The notes under the pieces: generated by a model | What the model was told of the DNA's origin: nothing | The model's database searches: none | Seen by the model: the letters and a program-made list of their open reading frames with translations, nothing else | Program-made: the position numbers and the translations under genes | Assembly (NCBI RefSeq): GCF_000716595.1 | Contig: NZ_JNXC01000030.1 | Span: 1-64,000 of the forward strand | Direction of reading: 5' to 3' | DNA from: Saccharothrix sp. NRRL B-16314 | Lineage (GTDB): Bacteria > Actinomycetota > Actinomycetes > Mycobacteriales > Pseudonocardiaceae | Length of the DNA stretch: 64,000 bases | In this document: in pieces, positions 10,101 through 16,631 of the stretch | How the letters are laid out: each line of letters opens with the position of its first letter | Numbering within the stretch: position 1 is the first letter of the stretch

Positions 10101-11568
10101 TGCCCGTGCGGTCGTCCGGGACACCGCACGCGGCGACGTCCCCGATCCGGACACCGGGCACGGTCGCCGCGACGCCCTCGATCTCGTGCGCGAAGTGGTT
10201 GTGCCCGTTGAGGATGATCACGTCCTTGTGCCGCCCGGTGATCACGATCTGCCCGCCGGACAGGAAGGCCAGGTCACCGGTGTCCAGCCACTCCCCGTCC
10301 ACGAACGCCGCCGCGGTGGCCTCGGGATCGTTGTGGTAGCCCGCCGTGACCCGCACCGACCGGATCAGGAGTCGCCCGATCCGGTCCTCGGGCAGCGTCG
10401 ACCCCTGCTCGTCCACCACCCGCACGCTCGCCTCGTGAGCCGGTTCCCCGACCGCGATGAACGTCGAGCAGTCCTGGTCGGGCACCGTGTCGTCGGCGTG
10501 CGCGAGTCGACCGCCCAGGCTGGAGGTCACCACCCGCAGCACCGTGCCCGGTCGGTCGAGACGCCCGTAGCTGATGGCCGTCGTCGTCTCCGCCATGCCC
10601 CACGCGGGCACCACGTGACGCTCCTCGACACCGCAAGGTCCCAACGCGGTGAGGAACCGCCGCAGCACCGGCAACAGGATCTGCTCACCGCCGCACGTCA
10701 GGGACTTGAGACCGGACAGGTCCCAGTCCGGCTGCCGGTCCGCGAGCGCGTCCGCGACCATCTGGAAGGCGAACGTCGGCGCCCAGCTGTGGTTCGCCCG
10801 GTGCTCGGCGATCAGGTCGAACCACCGCGGGGGATCGGCCAGCACGACCTCGGTCGGCACGTGGACGTTCGTGCACCCGGCGAACACCGTCATCAGGTGG
10901 TAGAGCAGCAAGGCGCCGCTGTGGTCGAGGGGCAGCCAGTTCAACGTGACGTCGTCGGCCCGCACGTCCAGGATTCGGCGTGAACTCGCCGCGAACCGCA
11001 CCAGCGCCTCATGGGTCAGACCGATCGCCTTCGGCAGGCCGGTGCTGCCGGAGGACAGCATCAGCAGGGCGACGTCGTCGAGCGGCACCTCGGCGAAGTC
11101 GTCGGCGGGTTCGTGCCGGGAGCACTCGGCCATCGTGACCGCCCGCGTCGAACGACCCGCGGTCGACGGATCGGCGAGCACCAGCGGCTCGCCGAGCAAC
11201 GCCCACGTGTGCCGCAACCGCTCGGCCACGGGTGAGCCCTCGTCGGCGGGCTCGGCGATCACCGCCGGTCGGATGCCGCCGAGCAGGCACGCCCAGAACG
11301 CCGGGAAGAAGTCCGCCAACGGGAGCCCGCAGAGCAGGACGGAATCCCCCGGGTTAACGCCGTGTGCGCGCAGTCCACTGAGGACCCGTCGCGCACGGTC
11401 GAGGAGGTGCGGGTAGGTCAGCAGATCGGACCGCCCCTCCGCGTCGACCACCACGACCCCGGCGTCCGGCCGCGTCCGAGCGGCACGGGTCAGCGCCGAC
11501 AGCACGGTTCGGGGGTCGTCGTCGGCGAGGTCGAGCTCGGGACCTCGGTAGGTGGTGCTTCCGGCCAC
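1186..11568 (-). CDS. hybrid PKS-NRPS megasynthase (AL-ACP-KS-AT-ACP-LLM-C-A-PCP-C)
   Basis: About 3460 aa carrying a whole short assembly line. Domains by approximate residue: acyl-AMP ligase 1-560 (SSGSTGLPKA near 173); ACP (Ser about 589); ketosynthase 645-1070 (TACSTA Cys about 817, HGTGT, NIGH); acyltransferase 1160-1480 (GHSLGE, Ser about 1252; GAFH in the HAFH position suggests malonyl-CoA); ACP (GADSL, Ser about 1546); luciferase-like flavin monooxygenase 1676-2006; condensation 2026-2440 (HHIVFDS); adenylation 2455-2950 (YTSGSTGRPKG); PCP (GGHSL, Ser about 2985); terminal condensation domain 3033-3446 (NHAICDA). There is no thioesterase or reductase. The A-domain pocket read by eye, D-V-Q-F-F-A-Q-I-I-K, resembles proline codes at its start only, so the substrate is open. 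GTG at 11568 is preferred because GGGGAG lies 7 nt upstream; GTG 11589 is the alternative. It follows the exporter gene by 24 nt. PVPVPVP and REPN linkers separate ACP2 from the monooxygenase. Confidence 0.93.
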   Translation of the reverse strand: MAGSTTYRGPELDLADDDPRTVLSALTRAARTRPDAGVVVVDAEGRSDLLTYPHLLDRARRVLSGLRAHGVNPGDSVLLCGLPLADFFPAFWACLLGGIRPAVIAEPADEGSPVAERLRHTWALLGEPLVLADPSTAGRSTRAVTMAECSRHEPADDFAEVPLDDVALLMLSSGSTGLPKAIGLTHEALVRFAASSRRILDVRADDVTLNWLPLDHSGALLLYHLMTVFAGCTNVHVPTEVVLADPPRWFDLIAEHRANHSWAPTFAFQMVADALADRQPDWDLSGLKSLTCGGEQILLPVLRRFLTALGPCGVEERHVVPAWGMAETTTAISYGRLDRPGTVLRVVTSSLGGRLAHADDTVPDQDCSTFIAVGEPAHEASVRVVDEQGSTLPEDRIGRLLIRSVRVTAGYHNDPEATAAAFVDGEWLDTGDLAFLSGGQIVITGRHKDVIILNGHNHFAHEIEGVAATVPGVRIGDVAACGVPDDRTGSEALAVFFVSAGTDDARIVGEIKRSLYGRLRLTAAHVVPVPPADFPRTPAGKVQRSKLRDRLRPDRPRRDVAGLRRLLADAVAEVAGQRIGDREPFYDAGLSSVTLVRLRRRLEEGLGTPVPQTALFEHPTIEALARHLAGGGSATAPEPAPPATPDTRIAIIGLAARFPGAASVDQFWLNLRAGVDSTRTFSPAEAAAAGVPAELTADPGRVLTIGALDDVDAFDAEYFGMTPREAESTHPAQRLFLQSCYHALEHGGYAGAADARIGVFAGSGMNLYGHQGMPTTRSDDPAERLQAAIGREPDFLATRVAYRLGLTGPAIGVQTACSTALVAVHLAVQSLVNGEADMALAGAAAVHLPQESGYRSSTGSILSPSGRCRPFDARADGTVGGNGVAAVLLKRLDRAIADGDTVHAVILGSAVNNDGSGKAGFTAPGVAGQVDVVQRALRRAGVPGDSLSYVEAHGTGTELGDPVEFTALSRAVGAGTDRRGFCTLGSVKGNIGHLDSCAGMAGLIKIVLMVKHGELVPTLNLDRPNPQLRLAESPFVLGTALRKWTTDGLPRRAGVSALGVGGTNVHVVLEEPPVREASPPSAGPVIVPLSARGPQALATLADRVRAHFTAHPSLPVADAAATLALGRPHLPHRVAVVGSDPAELASGLDGVAPAAEPLGRLVFAFPGQGVARYGMARDLYAAFPVVRRVLDECEQVYAAEFGAGLTRLLVDADPRPGEVWPTETAQPALFAFQVALGRLWESFGLRPDLVTGHSLGEYAALCVAGAISVADGVRLTGARGRLAARCEAGGMLALWADAAVVHRIGRASGTEVAAVNGPLAHVLAGSLENVRRAEQLLGEEGLKGRRLPVDGAFHTALLEPVLPALRDHVPSLRPVTVPFVSGLDGQVRPVGWRPDAEYLVRQARRPVRFDLVLSAVAEHTCLEVGPGEVLTDSGGHGWLAGLRADRPAVVAVLEALGELYVRGADVSWPDVVRGGRRVPMPEYPFARTRFPVPPQVEPQVNSQVEPAREPVPPDVLDAVREAAAEVLGLHVDAVAPDGSFFALGADSLALMSLGRVLDRRFGINVPMRTLITEADTPRKLASLVKPRTAPQPAQVPVAAPNGLREPNDAREPNGVRDLVDRQLHLSERLVGLMERQLAALSAPDVTPPVPVPVPVPRTRAPQPVPVPEPLITAEPASSCDFSLYFFGDYPEQDESDKYALITAATEFADRHDFHAVWLPERHFHSFGALFPSPPVLAAWLAAKTKQIRLHAGSVVLPLHNPIRVAEEWSVVDNLSHGRVGLCVASGWHARDFALAPENYGRHKELVHAQLDTVRRLWAGEAITTKSGSGDDVDVSLYPRPVQSSPPLFLAVVGNPDSYRRAAEQDLGVVTNLMTQTVDQLADNIALYRRTRAERGLDPAAGRVVVLVHTYLGADAEQARAEAFRPFCDYLRSTLSLFDQVTNSLGFEIDLENTPPADVDFLLERAYERYCASRALIGSEQTAAPVVDRLVAAGANEIACFVDFGVPTDDVLAALPAVDRLRLRHRSRPLPLSPAQRRIWFLEQLHPGSSAYHEPKAVRFDGPLDVDALTGALNRAVNRHPELRVVFREVDGEPHRVVLPEIDLDCPVLDFTGYDEQDALRSVLATEGKRVFSLPDGPLILARLLRLGPDRHLLFLVVHHIVFDSSSSAVLVDDLAAHYRAWPARPVGLAPVAVRAPVEADPAAKDRDLAFWRRELADLPVLDLPTDRPRGGVRTGAGASTTREFGPDLLRDLRSFGAEHRTTVFMSLLSAIGVVLGRFAGQRDVVVGTAVANRPPGAEREVGLFLDTVAVRLDLSGDPAFTTLLDQVRERTTAAYEHRDVPFDELVRALNPERDAGRNPLFQVMVEFEQEGEVAFDPPALSARLLDVPSDRAPFDLTIYLSQHREGVRCMIEYDTALFDECSVARVLDYVELVLRRAMAAPASRLSELTPLTEGDRAAVGSWQGAPVDPPGLCLHELVSLQAQRTPDAVALLGDGVELRYRDVDERANRIAARLRARGVGRGDVVAVLLPRGPDLITAVLGVLKSGAAYLPLDPGLPAARSAFCVEDSSAVLLLTTAGAPDWAGLPVQLVEDVDGSDFVPGGGSPDDPAYCIYTSGSTGRPKGVLVPHRGPVNLVRWHLERHDALRTAQWTSLSFDVSVQEIFTTLAAGATLVLVDEESRHDLAAVVARYRVERLFLPFTPLKYLVEAQPELPSLREVFSAGESLVLTPALRQFLAGHPGCRLHNQYGPTEASIIVTSHRVDPEGEPRPPIGTPIDGVRLRVVDAAGRDVPIGVPGELLIGGEPVALGYVGQDSPAFAPDQDGAKVYRTGDRVRWRSDGTVDFLGRFDDQVKIRGHRVEPGEAESVLAGLDGVVDAAVVVRESRGEPELVAYVVPARAEAEVASYQRDLERVLPDHLVPRRWVSLDRLPHTVNGKLDHSRLPVPAGPVAEPAQGPSTRAERLLHDSWRAELGVDAVPVTRSFFELGGHSLTALRLVNRMARDHGVEVTMTEFFRTPTIRALARRLDDGVVVDTAPMPSSLRRLWQRHHERTDPSVYNVVQRVDIDGELDVAALTRAFREVVRRHAALRSRAVQRDGDLLVEVLAAVEVDLPVTTLTGDLDVDRWCREAADEPFSLGEAPLFRLRLGRLDGSRWVLVVVLNHAICDAWSLGVLWRDLTGLYAGSPALPPVQAQYPDYARWEHRQLSGDGRASLERFWRAELAGVPLRPALPVDRPRPARLSGRGGLHEFVIGRDVADRVGRVAAELGSTPYTVLVSAYAVWLAARCGQPDVVVPASSVNRLRPEHEDVFGFVGDAVLLRARVSAAADFADLVARMGTTVYSALDHQALPLTEVARLLDPDTADALFPTTLFTVVTTGPATFSLPNATAAVHVPAREGLARNELYVVLAPSDDGLRVVMEYSTDLFDETTVVSFGATFAETLARLTYDPRQSLRQWVSAPNG

Positions 11569-11592
11569 GTTGCCGCTCCCCAATCCCACCGC

Positions 11593-12810
11593 TCAGCCGG
11601 TGCGTCTACGTGTGGTTGTGACGAACAGGAATGCAATCGCCGCGCACGTCGCCAGGCCGTGCATCAGCCCCACGACCGCGACCGCGGGCAGGACCTCCAG
11701 CAGGCCGCCCGCCACCGCCATGCCGACGGCGAAACCGGACGTCTCGACCGTCGCGGAGAGCCCGAACAGCCGGGTGCGGAGGTGGTCGGGTGCTTCTTGC
11801 AGGCGTGAGACGTAGGCGATCTCGGTGATGCCGTCCGCCAGCCCCGCGACCAGGACGACGCACGCCATCGCGAGGGCGGGCAGCCCGGTGAACGCGAGCG
11901 TGAACGACACCGCCATCAGGCACGTGGCGAGGCCGAAGGTCCGCTGGAGGCGGTCGGCGGTGCCCAGGCCGCCCCACTTCGTCACGACGCGGTGGGCGCA
12001 CAGCACCCCCACCGCCCAGGCGACCCAGAAGTAGCTCATGAACGCCGCGGCGCCATCCGGCCGAACGGTGCTCGCGAACACCGGGAGGGCGATGTTGTGC
12101 GACGACGACGCCAACGCGTCGACACCGCGAAGAACCAGCATCAGCAGCACTACCGGTGCGATCCCGGCCAAGGCGTAGCCGCCCACGGCCTTGTCAGGCG
12201 GGGGCGTGGTGTCGTCGTGGCCGCGGAACCGGAGCAGGACCAGCGCGACGGCGGACACCACGAACGTCGCCGCGTTGAAGGCGAACGCCGCCGCGAAGCC
12301 GCCGAGGCCGATCAGCGGTCCCGCGCCGGCGAAGCCGACCACCATCGCCACCGACTTCGCGGTGACGAGCAGGCCGTTCGCCCGGACCCTCGCGGCGGAG
12401 CCCACCATGTCCGGCACCGCCGAGCGCAGTGCCACGGTGAACAGGCTGTTGCCCGCGCCCATCACCGCGACCGCGCCGCCGAGCAGCACGATGGCGGGTG
12501 CGCGGGTGGTCGCGGCCAGGACGGTCATCGCCGCCACCTGCGCGAGGTCCGCGCCGATCATGAGCCGGCGTCGGTCGAACCTCTTGACCAGTGCCCCGGC
12601 CGCGAAACCGGCGAGGGCACCGGCCGCCAGGCGCAGGGCGGCGAGCAGGCCGACGCCGAGCCCGCTGCCGGTCGCCTGATAGCTGAACAACGCCAAGGCG
12701 ACGAGGTTCAGGTAGTTGCCGCAGGCCGACACCCCGTATGCGACGACGAGGCAGGCGAACCGCGCACCCGGTGTACTAGCGGGTGCCGACTGGTAACTGG
12801 CAGCGCTCAA
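11593..12810 (-). CDS. MFS exporter (EntS/MFS_3-like)
   Basis: A 405-aa major facilitator protein with about 12 hydrophobic segments and the loop-2 type basic motif KRFDRRR after the second helix pair. The overall pattern resembles enterobactin-exporter-like (MFS_3) permeases that accompany nonribosomal peptide clusters. It is the first gene of the operon, and the megasynthase starts 24 nt after its stop, so export of that product is the natural role (inference). The start is TTG at 12810, the first possible start after an in-frame TGA, with GGGGGGAA about 10 nt upstream. An overlapping ATG at 12820 is out of frame. Confidence 0.85.
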   Translation of the reverse strand: MSAASYQSAPASTPGARFACLVVAYGVSACGNYLNLVALALFSYQATGSGLGVGLLAALRLAAGALAGFAAGALVKRFDRRRLMIGADLAQVAAMTVLAATTRAPAIVLLGGAVAVMGAGNSLFTVALRSAVPDMVGSAARVRANGLLVTAKSVAMVVGFAGAGPLIGLGGFAAAFAFNAATFVVSAVALVLLRFRGHDDTTPPPDKAVGGYALAGIAPVVLLMLVLRGVDALASSSHNIALPVFASTVRPDGAAAFMSYFWVAWAVGVLCAHRVVTKWGGLGTADRLQRTFGLATCLMAVSFTLAFTGLPALAMACVVLVAGLADGITEIAYVSRLQEAPDHLRTRLFGLSATVETSGFAVGMAVAGGLLEVLPAVAVVGLMHGLATCAAIAFLFVTTTRRRTG

Positions 12811-13165
12811 TGTCGTTCATTTCCCCCCACCCTCGGGGGAACGTATTCAGGACGTTCACGGCCGTCAACCCCGTGGACCGTCTCATCCCTCGACCGGAGT
12901 AGCGCGCCACGCTCCGTGTTCCCGCAGGTCAGCGGCACTGGGGATGGAACGCGGTAGGCCAGGAACCCGATGCTCGACAGCTTCGGTGCCGAATGGTGGG
13001 GGTTCCGGTGGCGGCGATTACTGTGGTAATTCGGCCTCTCGGAACACCGGGCCCGCGCGCGGTAGCGGTGGCTACCCCCGGCGGGTTTTCAGCGGGCGGG
13101 GATTCCGACCCGGGGTCGGGGCGGGGTGGTGGCCCGCCGCGGTGATTCTTTCGAATGGTCGCCGG
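12811..13165. other. intergenic promoter region of the MFS/PKS-NRPS operon
   Basis: No credible gene in 355 bases. It holds the promoter side of the exporter operon and the dyad at 12839-12857. A short C-rich/G-rich hairpin (12823-12839) lies immediately beside that dyad. The MerR gene ends at its right border. Confidence 0.6.
12839..12857. promoter_or_regulatory. candidate operator, GAACGT-N7-ACGTTC dyad
   Basis: A perfect 6-bp inverted repeat with a 7-bp spacer, 29 bp upstream of the TTG start of the exporter. Its position between a MerR-type regulator gene and the operon makes it a candidate operator. No known consensus was matched. Confidence 0.4.
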
Positions 13166-13864
13166 TCATCCGCAAAAGGCGGGCGGACCGTCCGTCCGGG
13201 TGACGTGCCGGACGGAAGTGCTCGGGGAATGCGCGACGCCCGGTGTCGGGCCTGGTTCGTGCCGGGGCCGGCCTGTGGAGTGGTGTTCGGGCTTACTCCG
13301 CACGCCGACCCGTCTTATTCTCGCGCGCAGCACCTCGACCGCCAGGTCCACCAGGGCCTGGTTGTTCACGGAGTTCGCCGACGCCGAGCCGGCGACCGTC
13401 CGGCGCACGACGTCCAGCGCGTTGTCGGCGTGCGGGGCGATGGCCGTCGCCAGTTCGGCCAACAAGGTCAGCGCACCGGCAGCCGAACTGCCGCGACCTC
13501 CCGCCGCGAGCACCGCCCTGACCGCGTGCACCTCGATCGCGCCGTCTTCCCGGCACGACACGATGCCTCCTTCGACGGTCTCGGCGAGGAGTGCCGGCCT
13601 GCCGCGCAGCGCCTCGGTGACGGCGGGTTTCACCGGCATGACCTGGCTGAGGACCATGTCCGGTTCGAGCAGCGCCGCGACGGCGTCCAGCGACAACCCG
13701 CAGCGCTGGAGGTACAGCACCTGGCGCATCCGGCTGAGGTGATCGGCCGAGTAGTGCGGCGCCCGACCGATGCGCACGGGCGGCGGCAGCAGGCCGCGCC
13801 CGTGGTAGGAGCGGATCGTCCGGGCGGTCAGCCCGATTTCTGCGGAGAATTCGTCGGCATTCAT
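13166..13864 (-). CDS. MerR-family transcriptional regulator
   Basis: A 232-aa protein whose first 70 residues are a MerR-type winged helix: the segment from MNADEFSAEIGL through TARTIRSYHGRGLLPPP is the helix-turn-helix, and HYSADHLSRMRQVLYLQRCG the wing and following helix. The remainder is an alpha-helical effector or dimerisation region without the Cys pairs of metal sensors. The basic tail is low in similarity to anything I recognise. ATG 13864 is chosen because it begins the domain; the frame is open upstream to 14176 but that extension looks non-coding. It lies directly upstream of the exporter/PKS-NRPS operon and is divergent from the secreted protein gene, so it could control either (inference). 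Confidence 0.8.
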   Translation of the reverse strand: MNADEFSAEIGLTARTIRSYHGRGLLPPPVRIGRAPHYSADHLSRMRQVLYLQRCGLSLDAVAALLEPDMVLSQVMPVKPAVTEALRGRPALLAETVEGGIVSCREDGAIEVHAVRAVLAAGGRGSSAAGALTLLAELATAIAPHADNALDVVRRTVAGSASANSVNNQALVDLAVEVLRARIRRVGVRSKPEHHSTGRPRHEPGPTPGVAHSPSTSVRHVTRTDGPPAFCG

Positions 13865-14297
13865 CAGTCGGCAATTGCCCGGCCGCCCGATGTTCGACCG
13901 TGCGCTCCGGTAGTGCCCTGCGACAAGAGTGGCGTCATGCACCGCGGCTCCCCCTTCGGACGTGCATCTCACCCATTGGGCGGAGCTTCCCCGACGGATA
14001 TACCGCGCTCCGCGAACGGCGGTCGTCCGGCTAGGAGTGTGCCAGTCGCCTCGTAAGCAAAACATAAGACCGGCATATGGTGCCCCGTTCGGGCTAGTGG
14101 AATGAGGCACCCGTGGAAGCGTCTGCTTCCGGGACTTCCGCCGGTCGGGTCGCCGTGCTATGCGCGCGTATTTCACGTCCGGGCCGGATATCGGTCAGCC
14201 GGCTGACTTCTCTTCCGTTTCATCTGGACCGGTCCGGTATTCGTCCATGCTGCTCCCCGTCCGGATTCATCCGACTTCACGGAAAGACAGGCCGCTG
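13865..14297. other. divergent intergenic region
   Basis: A 433-base gap between the divergent MerR gene and the small secreted protein gene. It must hold both promoters. I see no strong consensus boxes, tRNA or conserved ORF. The segment around 14055-14100 is relatively AT-rich. Confidence 0.4.
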
Positions 14298-14681
14298 ATG
14301 TCTACAACTTCTGCGAAGCGCTCGGTGTTCGAGCAGGGGCTGAAAGCTCTGGTCGTCGCGCTGGCGTTCTTCGGCGCCACGTTCGGTGTCGCGCAGTCCG
14401 CCTCCGCCGCACCCGCCCAGCACGCCGCCGTGGCGATCCAGGCCGTGGCGGTCGACGCCGCGCCGTCGATCGCGGCGTCGTGGTCCTGCACGAACTACTT
14501 CTACTCCAACGCCGTCGAGCGGTACTGCAACGTGTACTCCGGGTACCTCCGGTCGTACCTCTCGTGCAGCAACGGCTACACCTACTACTCGGCCTGGGTC
14601 GGCCCGGGTTCGTGGCGGATCGTGCAGGTCTGCCCGAGCGGCACCTCCAGGGTCGGGTCCGGGGTCCAGACCGTCGGCTGA
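14298..14681 (+). CDS. small secreted cysteine-containing protein
   Basis: A 127-aa protein with a clear Sec signal peptide: basic start (KRS), a hydrophobic core around residues 14-30 and an ASAAPA cleavage site near residue 35. The mature part has four Cys in a Tyr/Ser-rich segment (SC, YC, SC, VC spacing) that could form two disulfides. I do not recognise a family. The ATG is preceded by GGAAAG. An intrinsic terminator follows at 14700. It diverges from the MerR gene. Function unknown; small secreted Cys proteins of this kind occur widely in filamentous actinomycetes. Confidence 0.7.
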   Translation: MSTTSAKRSVFEQGLKALVVALAFFGATFGVAQSASAAPAQHAAVAIQAVAVDAAPSIAASWSCTNYFYSNAVERYCNVYSGYLRSYLSCSNGYTYYSAWVGPGSWRIVQVCPSGTSRVGSGVQTVG

Positions 14682-14699
14682 CCCCGCCCGGTGAGGCAC

Positions 14700-14741
14700 G
14701 CGGTCCCGGCGGGCGACGAGTCGTCCGCCGGGACCGCTTTT
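14700..14741 (+). terminator. intrinsic terminator
   Basis: A perfect 13-bp stem (GCGGTCCCGGCGG at 14700-14712 with its complement at 14725-14737), a 12-nt loop and a TTTT run. It ends the secreted protein gene and meets the convergent permease gene, whose stop lies at 14740. Confidence 0.85.
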
Positions 14742-15963
14742 ACGCGTCCGCCAGCGCCGTAGTCGGCGCCATGCGTGCCGCGCGGACCGCCGGGTACAGC
14801 CCGGCGAGCACGCCGATCACCACCGCCGCACCCACCCCGCCCAGCAGCACCGGCACGGGCAGCACGGCGGGCCAGCCCTGCGTCACCGCGTACCCGGCCG
14901 TGACGGCGGTGCCCAGCAGCACGCCGAGCCCGCCGCCGAGACCCGCGAGCACCACCGACTCGGCGAGGAACTGCACGCACACCTGCCGCCTGCTCGCGCC
15001 GAGCGCCCGGCGGAGACCGATCTCCCGCCGCCGTTCGAGCACCGAGATCACCATCGTGTTCGCCACCCCGATGCCGCCGACCAGCAGCGCGATCCCGCCC
15101 AGCCCGAGGAACAGCGCCGAGTACGCCTTCTCGGTGATCCGCTGCGCGGCCAGGGCGTCCGACGGCCTGCTGACCAGCACCTCGTTCGGCCGGGCCGGGT
15201 TCACCGTGCGGCCGAGGACCGACTTCACGGCCTCGATCGCGTGGTCGGCGGCCCGCACGTAGATCAGGCCCGGCGTCCCGTCGAACCCGAGGAACGCCTC
15301 GGCGGCCGGCCACCCGACCAGCGCCGAGCTGTCGATCTCCGGCGCGAGCGGCACCGGGTCGAGCACGCCGACCACCACGAACTGGCGGTCGTCGATCCAC
15401 ACCAGCGGAGCCGGCCGGTCCGCCGGCAGCGCCACGCCGAGCAGGTGCGCCGCGCGGTCGCCGAGCACCACCACCGGGTAGCGGTCGTCGGCGGAGGTGA
15501 GGAAATCACCCTCGCGCACCCGTGCGTGCACCACGTCGAGCAGGTCGAGCCGGCTCGCCGCGACCCGGATGCCACCGGTCTCCTCGGCCGGCACCAGGTC
15601 GCTGCGCCGCACCGACGCCTTCGTGACACCGGTGGCGCTGACCGCCTCCACCGGCCCGATGCGCCTGATCATCGCGACGGACTCGGGCGGCAGCTTGGCC
15701 TTGTCCGCGCCGAACAGGTCGCTGCCCGGTGCGACGGTGAGCAGGTTCGGCCCGAGCGCCGCGATCTGCGCGCGCAGAGCCTCCTGGTTCGACGCCGGGA
15801 TGCCGACCACCGCGACCAGGGCGGCGATGCCGATGGCGATGCCCAGCGCCGCGAGGACCGTGCGGGCCATCCGGGCGCGGAGCCCGACGACGCTCAGCAC
15901 GGCCACGTCGCGTGCGGCGAGCCGGGTGGGGCGGGGCAGTCGGGGTCCGGTCACGACCGCCAC
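14740..15963 (-). CDS. MacB/FtsX-type ABC transporter permease
   Basis: A 407-aa permease with the MacB layout: one N-terminal membrane helix (about residues 30-55), a large extracytoplasmic domain, then three C-terminal helices forming the FtsX fold. The segment [17 protein letters not shown] at about residue 315 is the hallmark cytoplasmic loop of this family. It starts at GTG 15963 inside the end of the ATPase gene (13-nt overlap), so the two are co-translated. With the ATPase and fusion protein it forms an exporter, probably for peptides or lipids from the envelope. Overall role is inferred from the operon. Confidence 0.9.
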   Translation of the reverse strand: MAVVTGPRLPRPTRLAARDVAVLSVVGLRARMARTVLAALGIAIGIAALVAVVGIPASNQEALRAQIAALGPNLLTVAPGSDLFGADKAKLPPESVAMIRRIGPVEAVSATGVTKASVRRSDLVPAEETGGIRVAASRLDLLDVVHARVREGDFLTSADDRYPVVVLGDRAAHLLGVALPADRPAPLVWIDDRQFVVVGVLDPVPLAPEIDSSALVGWPAAEAFLGFDGTPGLIYVRAADHAIEAVKSVLGRTVNPARPNEVLVSRPSDALAAQRITEKAYSALFLGLGGIALLVGGIGVANTMVISVLERRREIGLRRALGASRRQVCVQFLAESVVLAGLGGGLGVLLGTAVTAGYAVTQGWPAVLPVPVLLGGVGAAVVIGVLAGLYPAVRAARMAPTTALADA

Positions 15964-16631
15964 CCCGTGTCCAGCCGCACGGCGCCGTCCAGCACCTCGA
16001 CCCGCCGGGGCAACGCCGCCGCCACCGACTGGTCGTGCGTGATCAGGACGATCGTCGTGCCCTCGCCGTTGAGCTCGTGCAGCAGGGACAGCACCTCGCC
16101 GCCCGACGCCGAGTCGAGGTTCCCGGTCGGCTCGTCCGCCAGCACGATCAACGGCCGGTTCACCACCGCCCGCGCGATCGCCACGCGCTGCTTCTCACCG
16201 CCCGACAGCTCCGACGGCAGGTGGTCCGAGCGGTGGGCGAGCCCGACGCGGGCCAGCGACTCGTCCGCCCGTCGACCGCGCTCGCGCCGCGACACACCGC
16301 GGTAGACCTGCGCGGCCAGCACGTTCTCCCGCGCGGTCAGCCCGTCGACCAGGTGGAACTGCTGGAACACGAAGCCGATCCACCAGGCGCGCAGCGCCGA
16401 CAGCCGCCGGTCCGGCACGGTGCCGACGTCGTGGCCGTTGACCAGCACGCGGCCCGAGCTCGGGCGGTCCAGCGTGCCCATCAGGTGCAGCATGGTCGAC
16501 TTGCCCGAACCGGAAGGTCCGATGATCGCGACCATCTCGCCTTCGCCGACGCGGACCGACGCGTCGCGCAGGGCCGTGACGCCGCCGGGGTAGGTCTTCG
16601 ACACCCGGTCCAGCTCCAGCACGGACGTCAT
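15951..16631 (-). CDS. MacB/LolD-type ABC transporter ATP-binding protein
   Basis: A 226-aa ATPase with Walker [10 protein letters not shown], signature LSGGEKQR, Walker [11 protein letters not shown] and switch His in ITHDQS, all in canonical order and spacing. Size and motifs fit the LolD/MacB ATPase group that drives mechanotransmission exporters. Its ATG overlaps the stop of the fusion-protein gene (ATGA at 16628-16631) and its end overlaps the permease gene. Confidence 0.93.
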   Translation of the reverse strand: MTSVLELDRVSKTYPGGVTALRDASVRVGEGEMVAIIGPSGSGKSTMLHLMGTLDRPSSGRVLVNGHDVGTVPDRRLSALRAWWIGFVFQQFHLVDGLTARENVLAAQVYRGVSRRERGRRADESLARVGLAHRSDHLPSELSGGEKQRVAIARAVVNRPLIVLADEPTGNLDSASGGEVLSLLHELNGEGTTIVLITHDQSVAAALPRRVEVLDGAVRLDTGWRS

